The notes: generated by a model not told the origin, from the letters alone. Positions 1-9,403 are shown, counted from the stretch's first letter. The stretch is 64,000 bases of DNA from DASTFP01 sp963744345 (GCA_963744345.1 CAVUTD010000014.1:1-64000), one strand, 5' to 3'. Program-made: numbers and translations.

Positions 1-193
1 CCGTCCCGGCCGAGAAGGGAGGCTGGTCTCCGAACTGGTCGTGCCACAGCCGCCATCTGGCGCCGGTCCGTATCTCCAAGGCGGCCATGCAAACCGGGAC
101 AGGACGTTCTCCCGGCCGGCTGATAAACTCAAAATCACAAAGCCAGATCTCCCGGAAATGCGCAAAGAGGAAATGCACGACCGCGCGAGCCTT

Positions 194-856
194 CTAAATC
201 AAACCTCTAAGCCTCTTAATTACTAAATGGTCCGGCCCGTCGATGATCCGGTCTTTAAATGCAATCTTGAGAATCTCGTTGAATGGAAGATCGGGCCACT
301 CCGGATCGCTAAGTTGAGCCTGAGCCTGCAGGATCCGATATGCGCCGAGATTCATATTCGGCACCACCTGAATCCAGCTTGTCATGGCCATCTCAGCCGC
401 CTCCGCCGCCGACGTGTGCCATTGATTTTGACGACCGTCGGGTGCCGGCAGCTTTACCGGCCAAAGTGCGGGAACCTTCTGGCGGTTCACATACAAGTAG
501 AGAACCGCTGGGTAATGCTGATTCTCTCCGCAAGCTCGGAAATGAACGGCGGCGGCACCAGATAGATTTCGCGATCACCGTGCATTTCCAAGAGCGCTGC
601 GGGGAATCTGTAATCCTCGCCGGGATGCACACGAATAAAATCTTGCTTATGCGGGCGGCGAATCGGTACCACAGTGAGCAGTTTTTTACTACGGGCTGGC
701 TTAGGTATGAAGCATCTAAGCGAAGGCTTTCGAGGTCGAATGGATTGAACGATGTATCGCGCGGCGGTTCTCCGTTTGGCGAGTGTTCGTAGCGAGGTGT
801 GGTACGTGCTCGGAAGTTTCGGCCGAAGCCCGTGTTGATGTTTCGGTATTTTTCAT
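194..856 (-). pseudogene. Decayed island protein of unknown function (at least two frameshifts)
   Basis: Three minus-strand segments in different frames line up as one former gene. It starts at an ATG (854-856) behind a good AGAAAGGA ribosome site. The first segment runs to about 716. The second frame holds IPKPARSKKLL and VVPIRRPHKQDFIRVHPG. The third opens near 496 with ALWPVKLPAPDGRQ and ends at 194. The switch near 505-512 looks like a one-base indel: restoring frame joins AERISITQ to VLYLYVNRQKV. I recall similar proteins of unknown function beside tyrosine recombinases in accessory islands, but cannot check this here. No catalytic motif is visible. It lies in the same direction as the HTH gene and recombinase relics upstream, so it is probably part of the same dead element. 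Confidence 0.6.
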
Positions 857-1199
857 AAATATCCTTTCTGATTCTTCAGGTTGAGGTTTATCTGGAGGGC
901 TAACTTTCCCAAACATCTTCCCGGCGGGCTGGCCCATCGACTGCCGCAGTTAGCTGCCCTCCCTGCCCTCCCTCGCGTGCGAGAGACATCCCTCCCACGT
1001 GCCGCCAAACGCCAGGCGATGACGTTTAGAGGCATTCCTTCGCAAGTCGAGTTGCTTCACGCTGCCAGCCGTAAAAGGTGATTGTATGAGCGGTCCGACG
1101 TGATGCTGTTCGAATAGACTAGTCGAAATCCGCCTCGCTTGCGCCTGACAGCCTTGCGGGCGTTTCGTTTTCGAGTCGGCCCGATATCAATGCCCGCGG
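857..1199. other. Gene-free spacer inside the decayed island
   Basis: About 340 bases separate two gene relics. I see no convincing coding frame, RNA gene or repeat; short frames here are unrelated to any family I recognise. Confidence 0.5.
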
Positions 1200-1396
1200 T
1201 CATTGCGTCACCTCATATTTAGAGATGAAATCCAGAAGCTGCGCTCGCCGAAAGCGACCGTGCCACTGGGTAATTTGCAAAATGGGATACGCTTTTTGCG
1301 CATCCAATCATCCAAAGTGCGCGTTGAGATTTTTAACAGTTCTGCGGCGGTAGGTTTATCAAGTACCTCGTCGTTTGTGTTGTAGTTTTCATTCAT
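1200..1396 (-). pseudogene. Small helix-turn-helix (excisionase/MerR-like) DNA-binding protein, frameshifted at the C terminus
   Basis: The start at 1396 gives an HTH-17-like fold: KPTAAELLKISTRTLDDWM is the helix-turn-helix and RIPFCKLPSGTVAF is the wing. As sequenced, translation ends in an unrelated tail at 1208. Adding one C at about 1250 restores a tail that fits the family, RRAQLLDFISKYEVTQ, ending at 1200. It is therefore a single-base deletion. Such proteins act as excisionases or regulators beside tyrosine recombinases, and a recombinase relic lies just upstream on the same strand. The protein as encoded may still bind DNA because the HTH part is intact. Confidence 0.65.
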
Positions 1397-1464
1397 AACG
1401 GAGGGAGGCTGCGCCCGCTCCGCTGAAAACGTTCCGCGGCTTTCTGGAATTGTTTGAAAAAATC

Positions 1465-2241
1465 TCAGCCCACCAGGGCAAGCCGTCTCAATGCTCGATC
1501 GAATGAATCGGGACTGATATCCACGTCTAATTTGAGAAGCTCCACTGATGCTTTCTCGGCGGATAACTCTCGTAATGGCTTTCTTAGCCGTTGGCTCTTG
1601 AAATAGTGCTCAGCAATCACACGGTCCACATTCGACAACTTACTTCCTGCGACTTCTTTAATTTCGCCGTATTTGATGCGTTGCCTCGTTCGCTCGATCC
1701 TGGGATTGTGTTTCGCCTCACGCTTTACTGCTTGTTCTTCCCGCTCGGCAACTCCGCCCCATTTCTTCGGGTTCTGCTCACCAGCCTGGCGAACATCAGA
1801 TGCGGCTTTTTTGAACGTAGCCCCTGCTGGATAGTCGCCCTCTCCAAGATCTCGCCCACGCTTGGAGCATCGGTGGCAAAGCCAAGCTCTCTTGCTGATG
1901 GCCGCCTTGCAGAGGGATGCTTGCGAAGCTCGCTGCCAAATTCCTGCTCTTCAAGTCCCCGAAGGTCCTCCAGAACGGCTTTGATCTCTTTCTTGCGCTC
2001 GGGATGGATCCCTTCCGGCTGGCTTCCCTTGTAATTTCTGCCAGTGAGTCCTGATATCCTTCCGAACGGTTGCCTTTCGCGCGGCTTCCTCTCTGGCATG
2101 CTCTTCGGCTTACAGCGTCCGTAGCGATGCCTTCGTCTCCTCTAGCTCTTCTGAAGTGAATTGCTTCGGGTCCTCCAATTGTTTTGGATTTTTCAATTGC
2201 TTTGCAGGCTGAAAAGAGAAGACAGGCGGGTTTCGTTTCAT
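1465..2241 (-). pseudogene. Fragmented unknown island gene(s)
   Basis: An ATG at 2241 overlaps the restored stop of the recombinase gene (ATGA), suggesting an old operon. Its frame begins MKRNPPVFSFQPAK and stops after about 43 codons. Protein-like sequence then continues in other frames: a lysine/glutamate-rich stretch around 1920-2080, and a C-terminal stretch with SNVDRVIAEHYFKSQRLRK and KLDVDISPDSFDRALRRLAL that stops at 1465. Several frame switches are needed to join them. No family is recognised. The hydrophilic, helical composition suggests a DNA-associated or structural island protein, but this is only a guess. Confidence 0.4.
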
Positions 2242-3476
2242 GCCGTCATGCGAACGATGTTGGGAGCAGGTTTGACCGGAACTATGCCGAACCACTCAGC
2301 CGCATCCTCTTCGGTGGCCAATTCCCTGTAATGCTGAAGATCATCGTCGGCGAATTGCCCGCTTCGAGCGCCACTTCCGCCACGTCCTTAGTCGCCGCCA
2401 GTCGATAGGTGATGAATGAATGCCGCAGTCCGTTGGCCTTCCAGGCGATGTTTGCCTTGGCCGTCGCGTTGCGCATTGCCTCGAAGAGAAATGGCTTTGA
2501 ATGCGGCCAGACACTTTCGCCGGCGCGCGGCGAGTCCGCCAGCCACTGCGCGAGATTCGGCGAGATGGGAATCAATCGCCGTTGCGCCGTCTTGGCCTTG
2601 CCCGCACTGATTTCGATAAAGCCCTTGCGCCGCTCCAGGTCCGTCCACGTGAGCCGGAGCAATTCCTCCGAGCGCACGCCCGCAAACGCTTGGAGCGCGA
2701 TACAGGTTGCGGCCTTCGGCGTCGCCGCATGCAGAATCTTTCGAAGCTCCACCGCCGTGAAAACCTCAATGTCTGCAGGTGATTCCTTCCGCTTGCCGAC
2801 GCCATCGAGCAAGTCCGCTTCCCGTGAGAGCCACCCCCGGCTTTGACAAAAGTTGAAGAACGTTTGAAGCGTCCTCCGGTGATTGTTGAAACTCCGTGCG
2901 CTGAATTTCAGCTCGTCCAGGAAGTCCCGTACGTCAGCCGGCGTCAGTTGGCGAACCTCGACGTTGAACGCCTTCGCAAAATCATCCAGCCGATAGCGCA
3001 GATCGTCGATGTAAAGCTGAGAGCGGCCTTCTGCGCGTTTCTCGGCCCTGAATGCTTCAACCGCATCGGCGACGAGCTTGCCTTCCAGTCCACGCCCATG
3101 ATGGCGCATGAAGAACTCGAGCCGCGTCCGCCAAGGAGTGGCCGTCAAGGATCTTCCTCGCCTCGCTGTATTCGATCGCTGCCGCATCCAGCGGAATCTC
3201 GAACTCTTTCACAGCATCGAGCGCCCGCCCGTAGGCCAGCCGGTCCTTGCCGGTTAGTTGGACCGCGTCCCCGTCGCCCCGTGCCAACTGCGCCGCCTTG
3301 GCTTGCGCCTCGGCTTTTGCCTTGTCCAGGTCGCGGAAGTTCAGCCGGTGGCGTTTGCCGCCAAGGTGATAAACTACCCGGAAGTAATCGCCCGAAGGCT
3401 TCGAGTCCCGGTAGATTTTCACGGTGGTTGAACCCGCCTTCACCGTGAGCGGGAAGGAGTTAGCTTTTGTCTTCAT
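2238..3476 (-). pseudogene. Tyrosine recombinase/integrase, inactivated by two frameshifts
   Basis: A phage-type integrase relic beside tRNA-Glu. The N-terminal arm/core-binding part (from ATG 3476, MKTKANSFPLTVKAG) runs to about 3118. A frame switch there joins SLADAAR to FFMRHHGRGLEGK. The catalytic domain keeps the first arginine (AFAGVRSEELL) and the LRHSF box. A second one-base deletion near 2333 removes the active-site end. In the other frame it reads QHYRELATEEDAAEWFGI, carrying the nucleophilic tyrosine, and stops at 2238. As sequenced, no single product has both the arginines and the tyrosine, so strand exchange is not expected. The gene reads away from the 3' end of the tRNA, the usual layout for an element integrated in a tRNA gene. 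Confidence 0.8.
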
Positions 3477-3591
3477 TTCGGACGATTTTTGCGTGCGGAA
3501 CGGCGTCAATATTGTCCGAAAATGTCCGAAACTGCAAGAGATTTAAAGAGCTCACGCCACAACACCTTTCGGACCAGTAAATTAAATAAGC

Positions 3592-3663
3592 GACCCTAAC
3601 GGGATTCGAACCCGTGTTACCGCCGTGAAAGGGCGGTGTCCTAGGCCACTGGACGATAGGGTC
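3592..3663 (-). tRNA. tRNA-Glu (UUC)
   Basis: The reverse complement folds as a full cloverleaf. The acceptor arm GACCCTA pairs with TAGGGTC. The anticodon arm is CCGCC-CTTTCAC-GGCGG with anticodon TTC. The T arm is ACGGG-TTCGAAT-CCCGT. CCA is not encoded. The 3' end faces the recombinase relic about 115 bases away, so this tRNA is the likely integration site of the decayed island. No second copy of its 3' end was noticed to the left, so the far attachment site is probably outside the window. Confidence 0.95.
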
Positions 3664-3896
3664 TCAAAAGGCCGCAGAAGATGGGATAATTGAAGCGGTC
3701 GAGCAAGGTCATTCTTATTGAGAGAAGCTTTCCAGGAAAGCATTATTCGGCTGAAGCGCCGCGTGTGCCGGAACTCGCAGCATCCTCATATGCGACAATC
3801 GCCGGGATGCTGTAGCGGCCGATTCGCGAATTCTCCGCTGATAGCAGTTTGTTTGAGGGCGACCTTTGCCTATTGTTGCGCAGGCCTCTGCTTTAC

Positions 3897-4919
3897 ATGA
3901 GCCTCTATTTACCTGTCCGACCGCGCCGCTTGCGCCAGTCCGATGCCATTCGCTGGCTTGTGGCAGAAACGCATTTGCTCGCGGGAGATTTGATTTATCC
4001 GCTGTTCGTTCACGATGAGAAAGAAAGCGTGGAAGTCTCGTCAATGCCTGGGGTCGTCCGGCACTCAATCGAGTCCCTCAACCGCGAATGCGAGGAAGCT
4101 CTCAGGGCGGGCATACTGGCCGTTGCCATTTTTCCTTCGATCAAACCGGGATTGAAGAACGCCAAGGGCACTCACGGCCTGAAGGATGACAATTTGCTCT
4201 ATCGTGCTGTGCGTCAGGTGAAACGGGCGTTGCCTCAGTTGGTGGTGATTACCGACGTCGCGCTGGATCCCTATACGACCCACGGCCACGATGGGGTGCT
4301 CGCCGCCGACGGAAGCGTGGATAATGATGAGACCGTCGCGATCTTGTGCCGGCTTGCCGTGAAGGAGGCTCAGGCTGGAGCAGATATCGTAGCGCCCTCA
4401 GACATGATGGATGGCCGCGTCGCCGCCATTCGGGAAGCCCTCGACCAACAAGGATTTCAAGACACGGTGATTTTGTCATATGCCGCGAAGTATGCCTCCG
4501 CCTACTACGGTCCGTTTCGGGAGGCCGTCGGCAGCAAGATCGGCAAGGATTCGATAAGCAAATCGACTTATCAAATGGATCCGGCAAATGTCCGCGAGGC
4601 TCTCCGGGAAGTTTCCCTCGATGCGGAGGAGGGGGCCGACATCGTGATGGTCAAGCCGGCCGGTCCCTATCTTGATGTGATTCGCGCGGTGAAGGAATTC
4701 ACACATCTTCCTGTGGCAGCCTACCAAGTGAGCGGCGAATACGCGCAAATCCACGCCGCTGCCAAGCTCGGGTGGCTCGATTATCACCGCACGCGCGATG
4801 AGTCGCTTCTCGCGATCAAACGTGCCGGCGCGGATCTTATCTTTAGCTATTTCGCCAAAGAGGTCGCCAAAGGCCTGGCTGCTGCGCAACTTCCGAAGCC
4901 TGACGCTGAGGCTGGCTAA
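3897..4919 (+). CDS. hemB: Porphobilinogen synthase (delta-aminolevulinic acid dehydratase)
   Basis: This enzyme condenses two 5-aminolevulinate molecules to porphobilinogen in cytoplasmic tetrapyrrole synthesis. Both Schiff-base lysines are present: K198 in SYAAKYASAYYGPFR and K253 in VMVKPAGPYLD. The metal-site segment DPYTTHGHDGVL has aspartates where zinc enzymes have cysteines, which points to the magnesium-type subfamily. At 340 residues the length is normal. I chose ATG 3897 because the protein then begins like the family (LPVRPRRLRQSDAIRWL); an in-frame start at 3849 would add 16 unlikely residues. It is divergent from tRNA-Glu and stands alone. A HemQ gene at 18.0 kb serves the end of the same pathway. 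Confidence 0.95.
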   Translation: MSLYLPVRPRRLRQSDAIRWLVAETHLLAGDLIYPLFVHDEKESVEVSSMPGVVRHSIESLNRECEEALRAGILAVAIFPSIKPGLKNAKGTHGLKDDNLLYRAVRQVKRALPQLVVITDVALDPYTTHGHDGVLAADGSVDNDETVAILCRLAVKEAQAGADIVAPSDMMDGRVAAIREALDQQGFQDTVILSYAAKYASAYYGPFREAVGSKIGKDSISKSTYQMDPANVREALREVSLDAEEGADIVMVKPAGPYLDVIRAVKEFTHLPVAAYQVSGEYAQIHAAAKLGWLDYHRTRDESLLAIKRAGADLIFSYFAKEVAKGLAAAQLPKPDAEAG

Positions 4920-5076
4920 TACTTCAAGCTTCTAACCCAGGGGACGAGTAATCAAATTGGTCGGCCAAAGAATGTCAAGGCCTCAATCGTGCGCAGTGGT
5001 TCGGGAGGACTCTGCGACGTAGAGTGTCCATCGCAGAAGTCGAGGGCTCGCTTCGAGGACCTAGCAGACTGTTGAA

Positions 5077-7081
5077 GTGCGCCGTGAGAAAGGCGCGGGA
5101 CTCCAGTGGGAGAGTTGAAAGAAACCCACCCGGCAAATTTCGCTCCAGCCGGTAGCAGTCGGGGCGGGCGAGGAGGTAACGAGCCGCCCGGAGCCCTCGA
5201 TGGAAAAGGCTCCTTTAAAGGGAGTCAGCGAGCGAGCAGGCCGTAATGCGAATGAACACCGAGCAGGTCCCGAAATCATGTGATGCGAACGCCGACCCGG
5301 CTTCAACACGGGGAAGGCTGCCATCGCGCAGGAAGAGAGCGAAGCGAGCACTGCGCGAGTTCGCCGGGGCATTGGTGACGGCATGTTTGCGGAAGGAGTC
5401 CTGTGGCAACACGGGAAGTTCCGTGCGGCGGATCGGCGAAGGCCGGACCAACCGGAGGCCCGCGAGGGAGAGACCGGGCTGCGCGGGATGGCGGAGAGGC
5501 CCGTATTACCGAGGAAGCCGGGTAACGCCGGCGGAGGAAAGGGGCCTTGGTTCAAGGACGATGCAGGAAGAAGCGAAGGCAAGGAGATTGGCGTGAGCCT
5601 AAGAACTCCGGAAAGGGTCTGGAAGCTTCAGGGGGCATTGCATGCCAAAGCGAAGGGAGAACCGAGCTACCGGTTTTACAGTCTCTACGACAAGATCCAT
5701 CGCAAAGACGTGCTCTCACACGCGTGGAATTGCTGCCGTGCCAATGGCGGTGGTGCCGGCGTGGACGGGCAAAGTTTTGAGCAGATTGAGGCATGGGGCT
5801 TAGAACGGTGGTTGGGGGAATTGGCGGAGGAAATCGGGAAGAAGACCTATAGGGCGCAGGCGGTGCGGCGGGTTTGGATACCCAAGCCCGATGGCAAGCA
5901 ACGGCCTCTGGGAATACCAACAATTAGAGATCGGGTCGTACAGATGGCAGCGGTCATCGTATTGGAACCGATCTTTGAGGCTGATCTGGCCGAAGAGCAA
6001 TATGGGTATCGGCCTGGGCGCAGCGCGCATGGCGCAGTGCGTGAAATCCACGGGCTGTTGAATGGGGGATACCGTGAGGTGGTTGATTGCGACCTCAGCG
6101 GGTACTTCGATTCGATCCCGCATCACGAACTGATGAAAAGCATAGCGCGACGCGTCAGCGACGGTGCCCTGCTTGGACTGATCAAAGTCTGGCTAGAGAT
6201 GTCGGTAGAGGAGGACGACGGGCACGGCGGCAAGCGCCGTAGTAGCGTCGCAAAGGATAGCGGACGGGGCACCCCGCAAGGGGCACCGTTCTCGCCGCTT
6301 TTGAGCAACCTCTACATGCGGCGCTTCGTGCTGGGCTGGAAACAGTGCGGTCACGAGAAACGGCTCAAAGCGCGAGTGGTGGTTTATGCAGATGACTTCG
6401 TGATCCTGTGTCGCGGAACCGCGATGCGGGCAAAGGAACAGATGCAGAGGATCATGACAGCGCTCAAGCTGACGGTGAACGAGAAGAAGACGCGGATAGC
6501 CCGTGTGCCCGAGGAGTCCTTCGACTTTCTGGGTTATACGATCGGGCGATGTTACTCGGTGCGGACGGGGCGAGCCTTCATTGGCACACGGCCTTCCCGC
6601 AAGTCAACGAGGGCCATCTGCGCAGAGATCGGCGCGATGACGCGGAGTCAGTCCTATCGGAAACCTGCAGCCGCAGTCGTTGGGGAAATCAACCGCAAGC
6701 TGCAAGGCTGGGGAAACTACTTCTGCCTTGGAGCCGTGAGCCGAGCGTACCGGGCGGTGGACAATCACGCCCGCCATCGGCTACGCCAATGGTTGAACGG
6801 CAAACACCGGAGTCGGGGTGTTCACCCCATTCGTTATCCGGCGACCTACCTGCACGAAGAGTTGGGTCTGCTCCAGCTTGAACGCAGGACGTGCAATCTC
6901 CCGTGGGCGAAAGCATGAATTACCTTGTCCGAAAGCCGGATGCGGGAAAACCGCACGTCCGGTTTGATGAGCGGGGAGTGGAAACGGAGAGCACGGCAAG
7001 CTACTCAGGCACCAGCAACCGAAAGGGTTGGTCTCCGCTAAGGCTTCGCCTAAACTTCACCGCGCCACTCCTCGACTCTAC
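5077..7081 (+). mobile_element. Group II intron with internal reverse transcriptase
   Basis: The intron starts with the consensus-like GTGCG at 5077. Domain V is clear at about 6933-6966: an AGC triad, a stem GCCGG...CCGGTTT, and a GAAAA cap between GCGG and CCGC. Domain VI appears large. GGGAGTGG near 6977 can pair with CCACTCC near 7065, after which the intron ends in CTCGACTCTAC (AY end) at 7081. The RT gene lies in domain IV. The size of about 2.0 kb fits an intron with an ORF lacking an endonuclease domain. Boundaries come from motif reading, not from comparison with an empty site. The host sequence looks like an insertion-sequence terminus, not a gene. Confidence 0.85.
5593..6918 (+). 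CDS. ltrA: Group II intron reverse transcriptase/maturase
   Basis: This protein splices its own intron RNA and copies it into DNA during retrohoming. The GTG start at 5593 follows AAGGAG with good spacing and gives the usual beginning LRTPERVWKLQ. RT blocks are all present: RVWIPKPDGKQRPLGIP, YGYRPGRSAHGAV, the DLSGYFDSIPH catalytic aspartate, GTPQGAPFSPLLSNL, and YADD from residue 265. The maturase (X) domain follows with WGNYFCLGAVSRAYR, and the protein ends LPWAKA. There is no HNH endonuclease domain after the maturase. At 441 residues the length is normal and the reading frame is intact, so the intron could still be mobile. The frame stays open upstream to 5383, but that part is intron RNA. 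Confidence 0.93.
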   Translation: MSLRTPERVWKLQGALHAKAKGEPSYRFYSLYDKIHRKDVLSHAWNCCRANGGGAGVDGQSFEQIEAWGLERWLGELAEEIGKKTYRAQAVRRVWIPKPDGKQRPLGIPTIRDRVVQMAAVIVLEPIFEADLAEEQYGYRPGRSAHGAVREIHGLLNGGYREVVDCDLSGYFDSIPHHELMKSIARRVSDGALLGLIKVWLEMSVEEDDGHGGKRRSSVAKDSGRGTPQGAPFSPLLSNLYMRRFVLGWKQCGHEKRLKARVVVYADDFVILCRGTAMRAKEQMQRIMTALKLTVNEKKTRIARVPEESFDFLGYTIGRCYSVRTGRAFIGTRPSRKSTRAICAEIGAMTRSQSYRKPAAAVVGEINRKLQGWGNYFCLGAVSRAYRAVDNHARHRLRQWLNGKHRSRGVHPIRYPATYLHEELGLLQLERRTCNLPWAKA

Positions 7082-7185
7082 AAACTCGCTATCTGAGCGG
7101 CATTGACAAAGAGGCGGGATATGTTTCTCAACGGCTACTCGCCGAACCGCAAGCTTTGGCCTCGAGCAAGAAGATATGCCTATGT

Positions 7186-7652
7186 ATGTCTACTATAAAT
7201 GGGAGCTGTCTATGCACGAGTGTATGTTTCCAAGCGACGCTCCCTCCTATACGCTTCCAGTATTGCCATTGCGCGTCGTGCCGCAAAGCGACCTCATCAG
7301 CGCACGTGCAAATCTGTTCTTTGCACTCGATCGTTTCCGATGGATTACTGGTGAGTCTTTGGTCGAGCGTTTCGTAGACCAGGCCGTGAATCCCGGCTAT
7401 ATGAGATGGTTCTGCAGGAAATGCGGGTCAGCCGTTCCGCGTCTCAATCGCACTGGACAGTATTATGTGGTTCCTGCAGGATTGCTTGATGGACGACCCA
7501 AATGTGAAGCCAGAGAAGCATTTACTGGGATGACCGCGCTCCGTGGCTCATTAAATATCGATGCAAGTCCTAAGCTATCTGAAGGAGTGGACTCCGTCAT
7601 GCGAGAACAAGCCAGAAACGATCTCTCTGGGACGTATCCGCCCGGGATCTAG
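7186..7652 (+). pseudogene. GFA-family (Mss4-fold, zinc-binding) protein, frameshifted
   Basis: GFA-domain proteins are small zinc proteins, some annotated as glutathione-dependent formaldehyde-activating enzymes. The first frame from ATG 7186 holds GSCLCTSVCFQATLPPIRF and YCHCASCRKATSSAH, the first zinc cysteines. The second frame picks up at about 7291 with ARANLFFALDRFRWITG, then RWFCRKCGSAVPR (second zinc pair) and a normal end at 7652. One missing base near 7290 explains the switch (SAH joins ANLFF). All cysteines are preserved across the two frames, so the break is recent or a sequencing error. It sits directly after the intron and has no functional neighbours. Confidence 0.75.
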
Positions 7653-7867
7653 CAAGCACAATCCTGTTTACGCAGGGCTACAGCCGTCGATCATCGGTTT
7701 TCAAAGTCGAGTGCTGCCTCCCTAGAAATCGAGGTCGCGGTAGAGTTTCTTCACGATCGCCTCGGAGGGAAGCCCTAGATGATGCGACTAGACGCTTGGC
7801 CTGCCTATCGCAACTACAAGACCGCTTGTGTCTATCCTATAGAGAACAATAGAGCTTTCGTTGTCAC

Positions 7868-7924
7868 CTAAGTGACCAGCAAGAAAGCGCCGGCCGTGAC
7901 GGCGAGCATGATCAGATCCGACAT
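7868..7924 (-). pseudogene. Possible truncated KdpF-like membrane peptide
   Basis: An 18-codon frame starts at ATG 7924 after a GAGG site seven bases upstream. It encodes MSDLIMLAVTAGAFLLVT, a single membrane helix resembling the start of the small KdpF-type peptides found before kdpA. It stops early, without the usual short tail, and no kdpA follows. It could be a relic of a potassium-transport operon or a chance match. Confidence 0.3.
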
Positions 7925-8233
7925 TGTAATCCTCGGGCTGGCGGCGGACCCGACGTCTCCCTTCGCATGTCTTTGAGAATTCTTTGCGCATTCGCTTTTG
8001 ATTCTGATGGCGACCATATTACGATGTTAAGCGAGGCCATTCGGCATCCTGCTTGACCCTGAAATCGACGCTGCGCAAGCTTACAGTGACGGCAGTGTGA
8101 CAGCGTCGCTCGTGCTGGCAGCTTTCGCGGTGTTACCCTGAAGCATATGCCGAGACAAGTAAACGCCGAAAAGCAAAAACCTCTCGTGCTTGCGTCGTGA
8201 CAAGATCCTTTGTGGCCAACACGTTGGTCGGTG

Positions 8234-8479
8234 TCAATATAAGCCTTCGCCTCGGTAGGCGAAGTATTTAAGAGAGAATAAGTAACGGAGAGCGGTAAAC
8301 AACAAAACAAGCGTTGCAAGGGTGGGCGACAACTCTGTCGGCGAAGTGGGCCGACCACCGAAGGTGTTAATCGCGAACAAAACGAGAAACGACAATCCGA
8401 GGGCCGTTGCCAGCCGTATCAAACCGCTTAATGCGTCCCTGGCTTGGTCGCGGAAGCGATCGCGAAGCTTGGGAGGCAC
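8234..8479 (-). CDS. Possible small two-helix membrane protein, unrecognised
   Basis: A frame of about 81 residues from GTG 8479 begins with a charged stretch (PPKLRDRFRDQARDA). Two hydrophobic helices follow (IRLATALGLSFLVLFAINTF and TLATLVLLFTALRYLFSL). The frame stays open upstream, so the true start is uncertain. The charged N terminus plus two helices is what a real small membrane protein looks like, but I recognise no family. It may equally be the surviving end of a decayed gene. Confidence 0.35.
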   Translation of the reverse strand: MPPKLRDRFRDQARDALSGLIRLATALGLSFLVLFAINTFGGRPTSPTELSPTLATLVLLFTALRYLFSLKYFAYRGEGLY

Positions 8480-8686
8480 GGTCCAAAACAGCTTCAGCTG
8501 CGAGATCGCTCTTGCGCTTTGCTGGAAATCTGTTCTAGTTCGCTGCGCAGGTTAGAGCCCCTTTGGGCGTTGGTAGATTGCTAGTTGTGTTGGTAGCGGT
8601 GTGAACCGAGGCACTCAGTGGCGATTTGAAATCCGATCACCGGAAACAGCCGCAGAGACTCACCTCAACAAGATAGACACAACCAT

Positions 8687-9013
8687 ATGGCAACCAAACT
8701 CTATGTCGGGAATCTTTCCTTCGACACCACAGAAAATGACATCCAGGACCTTTTCGCCGGAGCCGGCACGGTTCGCGAAGCCGTCCTCATGCAGGACAGA
8801 ATGACGGGCAAGTCCCGGGGCTTCGCCTTCGTGACCATGTCCTCAGAAGAGGAAGCACAGAATGCCGCCCGCCAGTTTAACGGGACGGCATTGCATGGCC
8901 GTGACCTTACCGTGAACGAAGCGCGCCCTCGTGAAGACTTCGCAGGTGGAGGCGGCGCTCGCAACAAGAGCTTTAGCCGCGGCGGCAACCGGGGCGGCGC
9001 TCGGCGTTACTAA
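8687..9013 (+). CDS. RRM-domain RNA-binding protein
   Basis: A single RNA recognition motif with both signature sequences: RNP2 (LYVGNLSF, residues 5-12) and RNP1 (KSRGFAFV, about residues 45-52). It ends in a glycine/arginine-rich tail (GGGGARNKSFSRGGNRGGARRY) typical of bacterial and plastid glycine-rich RNA chaperones. At 108 residues the length is usual. Such proteins bind single-stranded RNA, often under cold or stress. The gene is monocistronic and followed 30 bases later by a strong terminator. It is intact although surrounded by gene relics, so it is probably under selection. Confidence 0.95.
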   Translation: MATKLYVGNLSFDTTENDIQDLFAGAGTVREAVLMQDRMTGKSRGFAFVTMSSEEEAQNAARQFNGTALHGRDLTVNEARPREDFAGGGGARNKSFSRGGNRGGARRY

Positions 9014-9042
9014 CCCAATCGTCAACTCCGTATAACTAGAAT

Positions 9043-9073
9043 GCCCCGGCGAGAGTCGGGGCGTTTCTTTTTT
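9043..9073 (+). terminator. Rho-independent terminator of the RRM gene
   Basis: A stem GCCCCG/CGGGGC closes a loop GCGAGAGT and is followed by a T-rich run (GTTTCTTTTTT). It lies 30 bases after the RRM stop codon. Confidence 0.9.
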
Positions 9074-9162
9074 GTGCCGTGTAGGTGACCATCGAGGCTC
9101 TGTCAATCGGCCTTCTTTTCGCCCGTTAGCACCTAGGGTAACGCGATTTACTCTGTGGCGAC

Positions 9163-9403
9163 TCAAAGGCAGGAAAAATGATCATCGTTGATTCCCGCGC
9201 TGAGCTTATAAGCGAGAACCGCACCAACGGGCGTTAGGGCAAAGCGATGCGTCGCGTCCTCGATCGAAATACCCAGGCTCGCAACGGTGCGCATGACGCG
9301 GTAGAGCGGGGCGATGGGTTCCTGTTTCCACCGCAAGTTCATGGCGCTCCTCGGCCTTTTGACAGATGATCCGCCAGACAAAGTTTGGCTGCAACGTAAA
9401 CAA
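9163..9403 (-). pseudogene. Relic of a family-2 O-methyltransferase (winged-helix dimerisation domain)
   Basis: Two minus-strand frames together resemble the N-terminal winged helix of hydroxyindole/caffeate-type O-methyltransferases. ELAVETGTHRP lies in the first frame. PLYRVMRTVASLGIS and HRFALTPVGAVL lie in the second, matching the familiar pattern of a Leu/Tyr-Arg helix followed by a FALT wing. A frame switch near 9310 joins them. The SAM-binding catalytic domain is missing, so it is a short dead fragment. Its direction matches the ligase relics that follow. Confidence 0.5.

Larger units (their letters stand above)
7653..8686. other. About 1 kb without a convincing intact gene
   Basis: This stretch holds two weak minus-strand candidates described separately: an 18-codon KdpF-like peptide at 7868-7924 and a two-helix membrane protein at 8234-8479. 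The rest shows no family-like frame, RNA gene or repeat. It is probably eroded accessory DNA plus the leader of the RRM gene at its right end. Confidence 0.5.

Noticed and set aside
3849..3896. Longer hemB start
   Set aside because: The extra 16 residues (from 3849) do not resemble HemB N termini, and ATG 3897 begins just before the conserved part.
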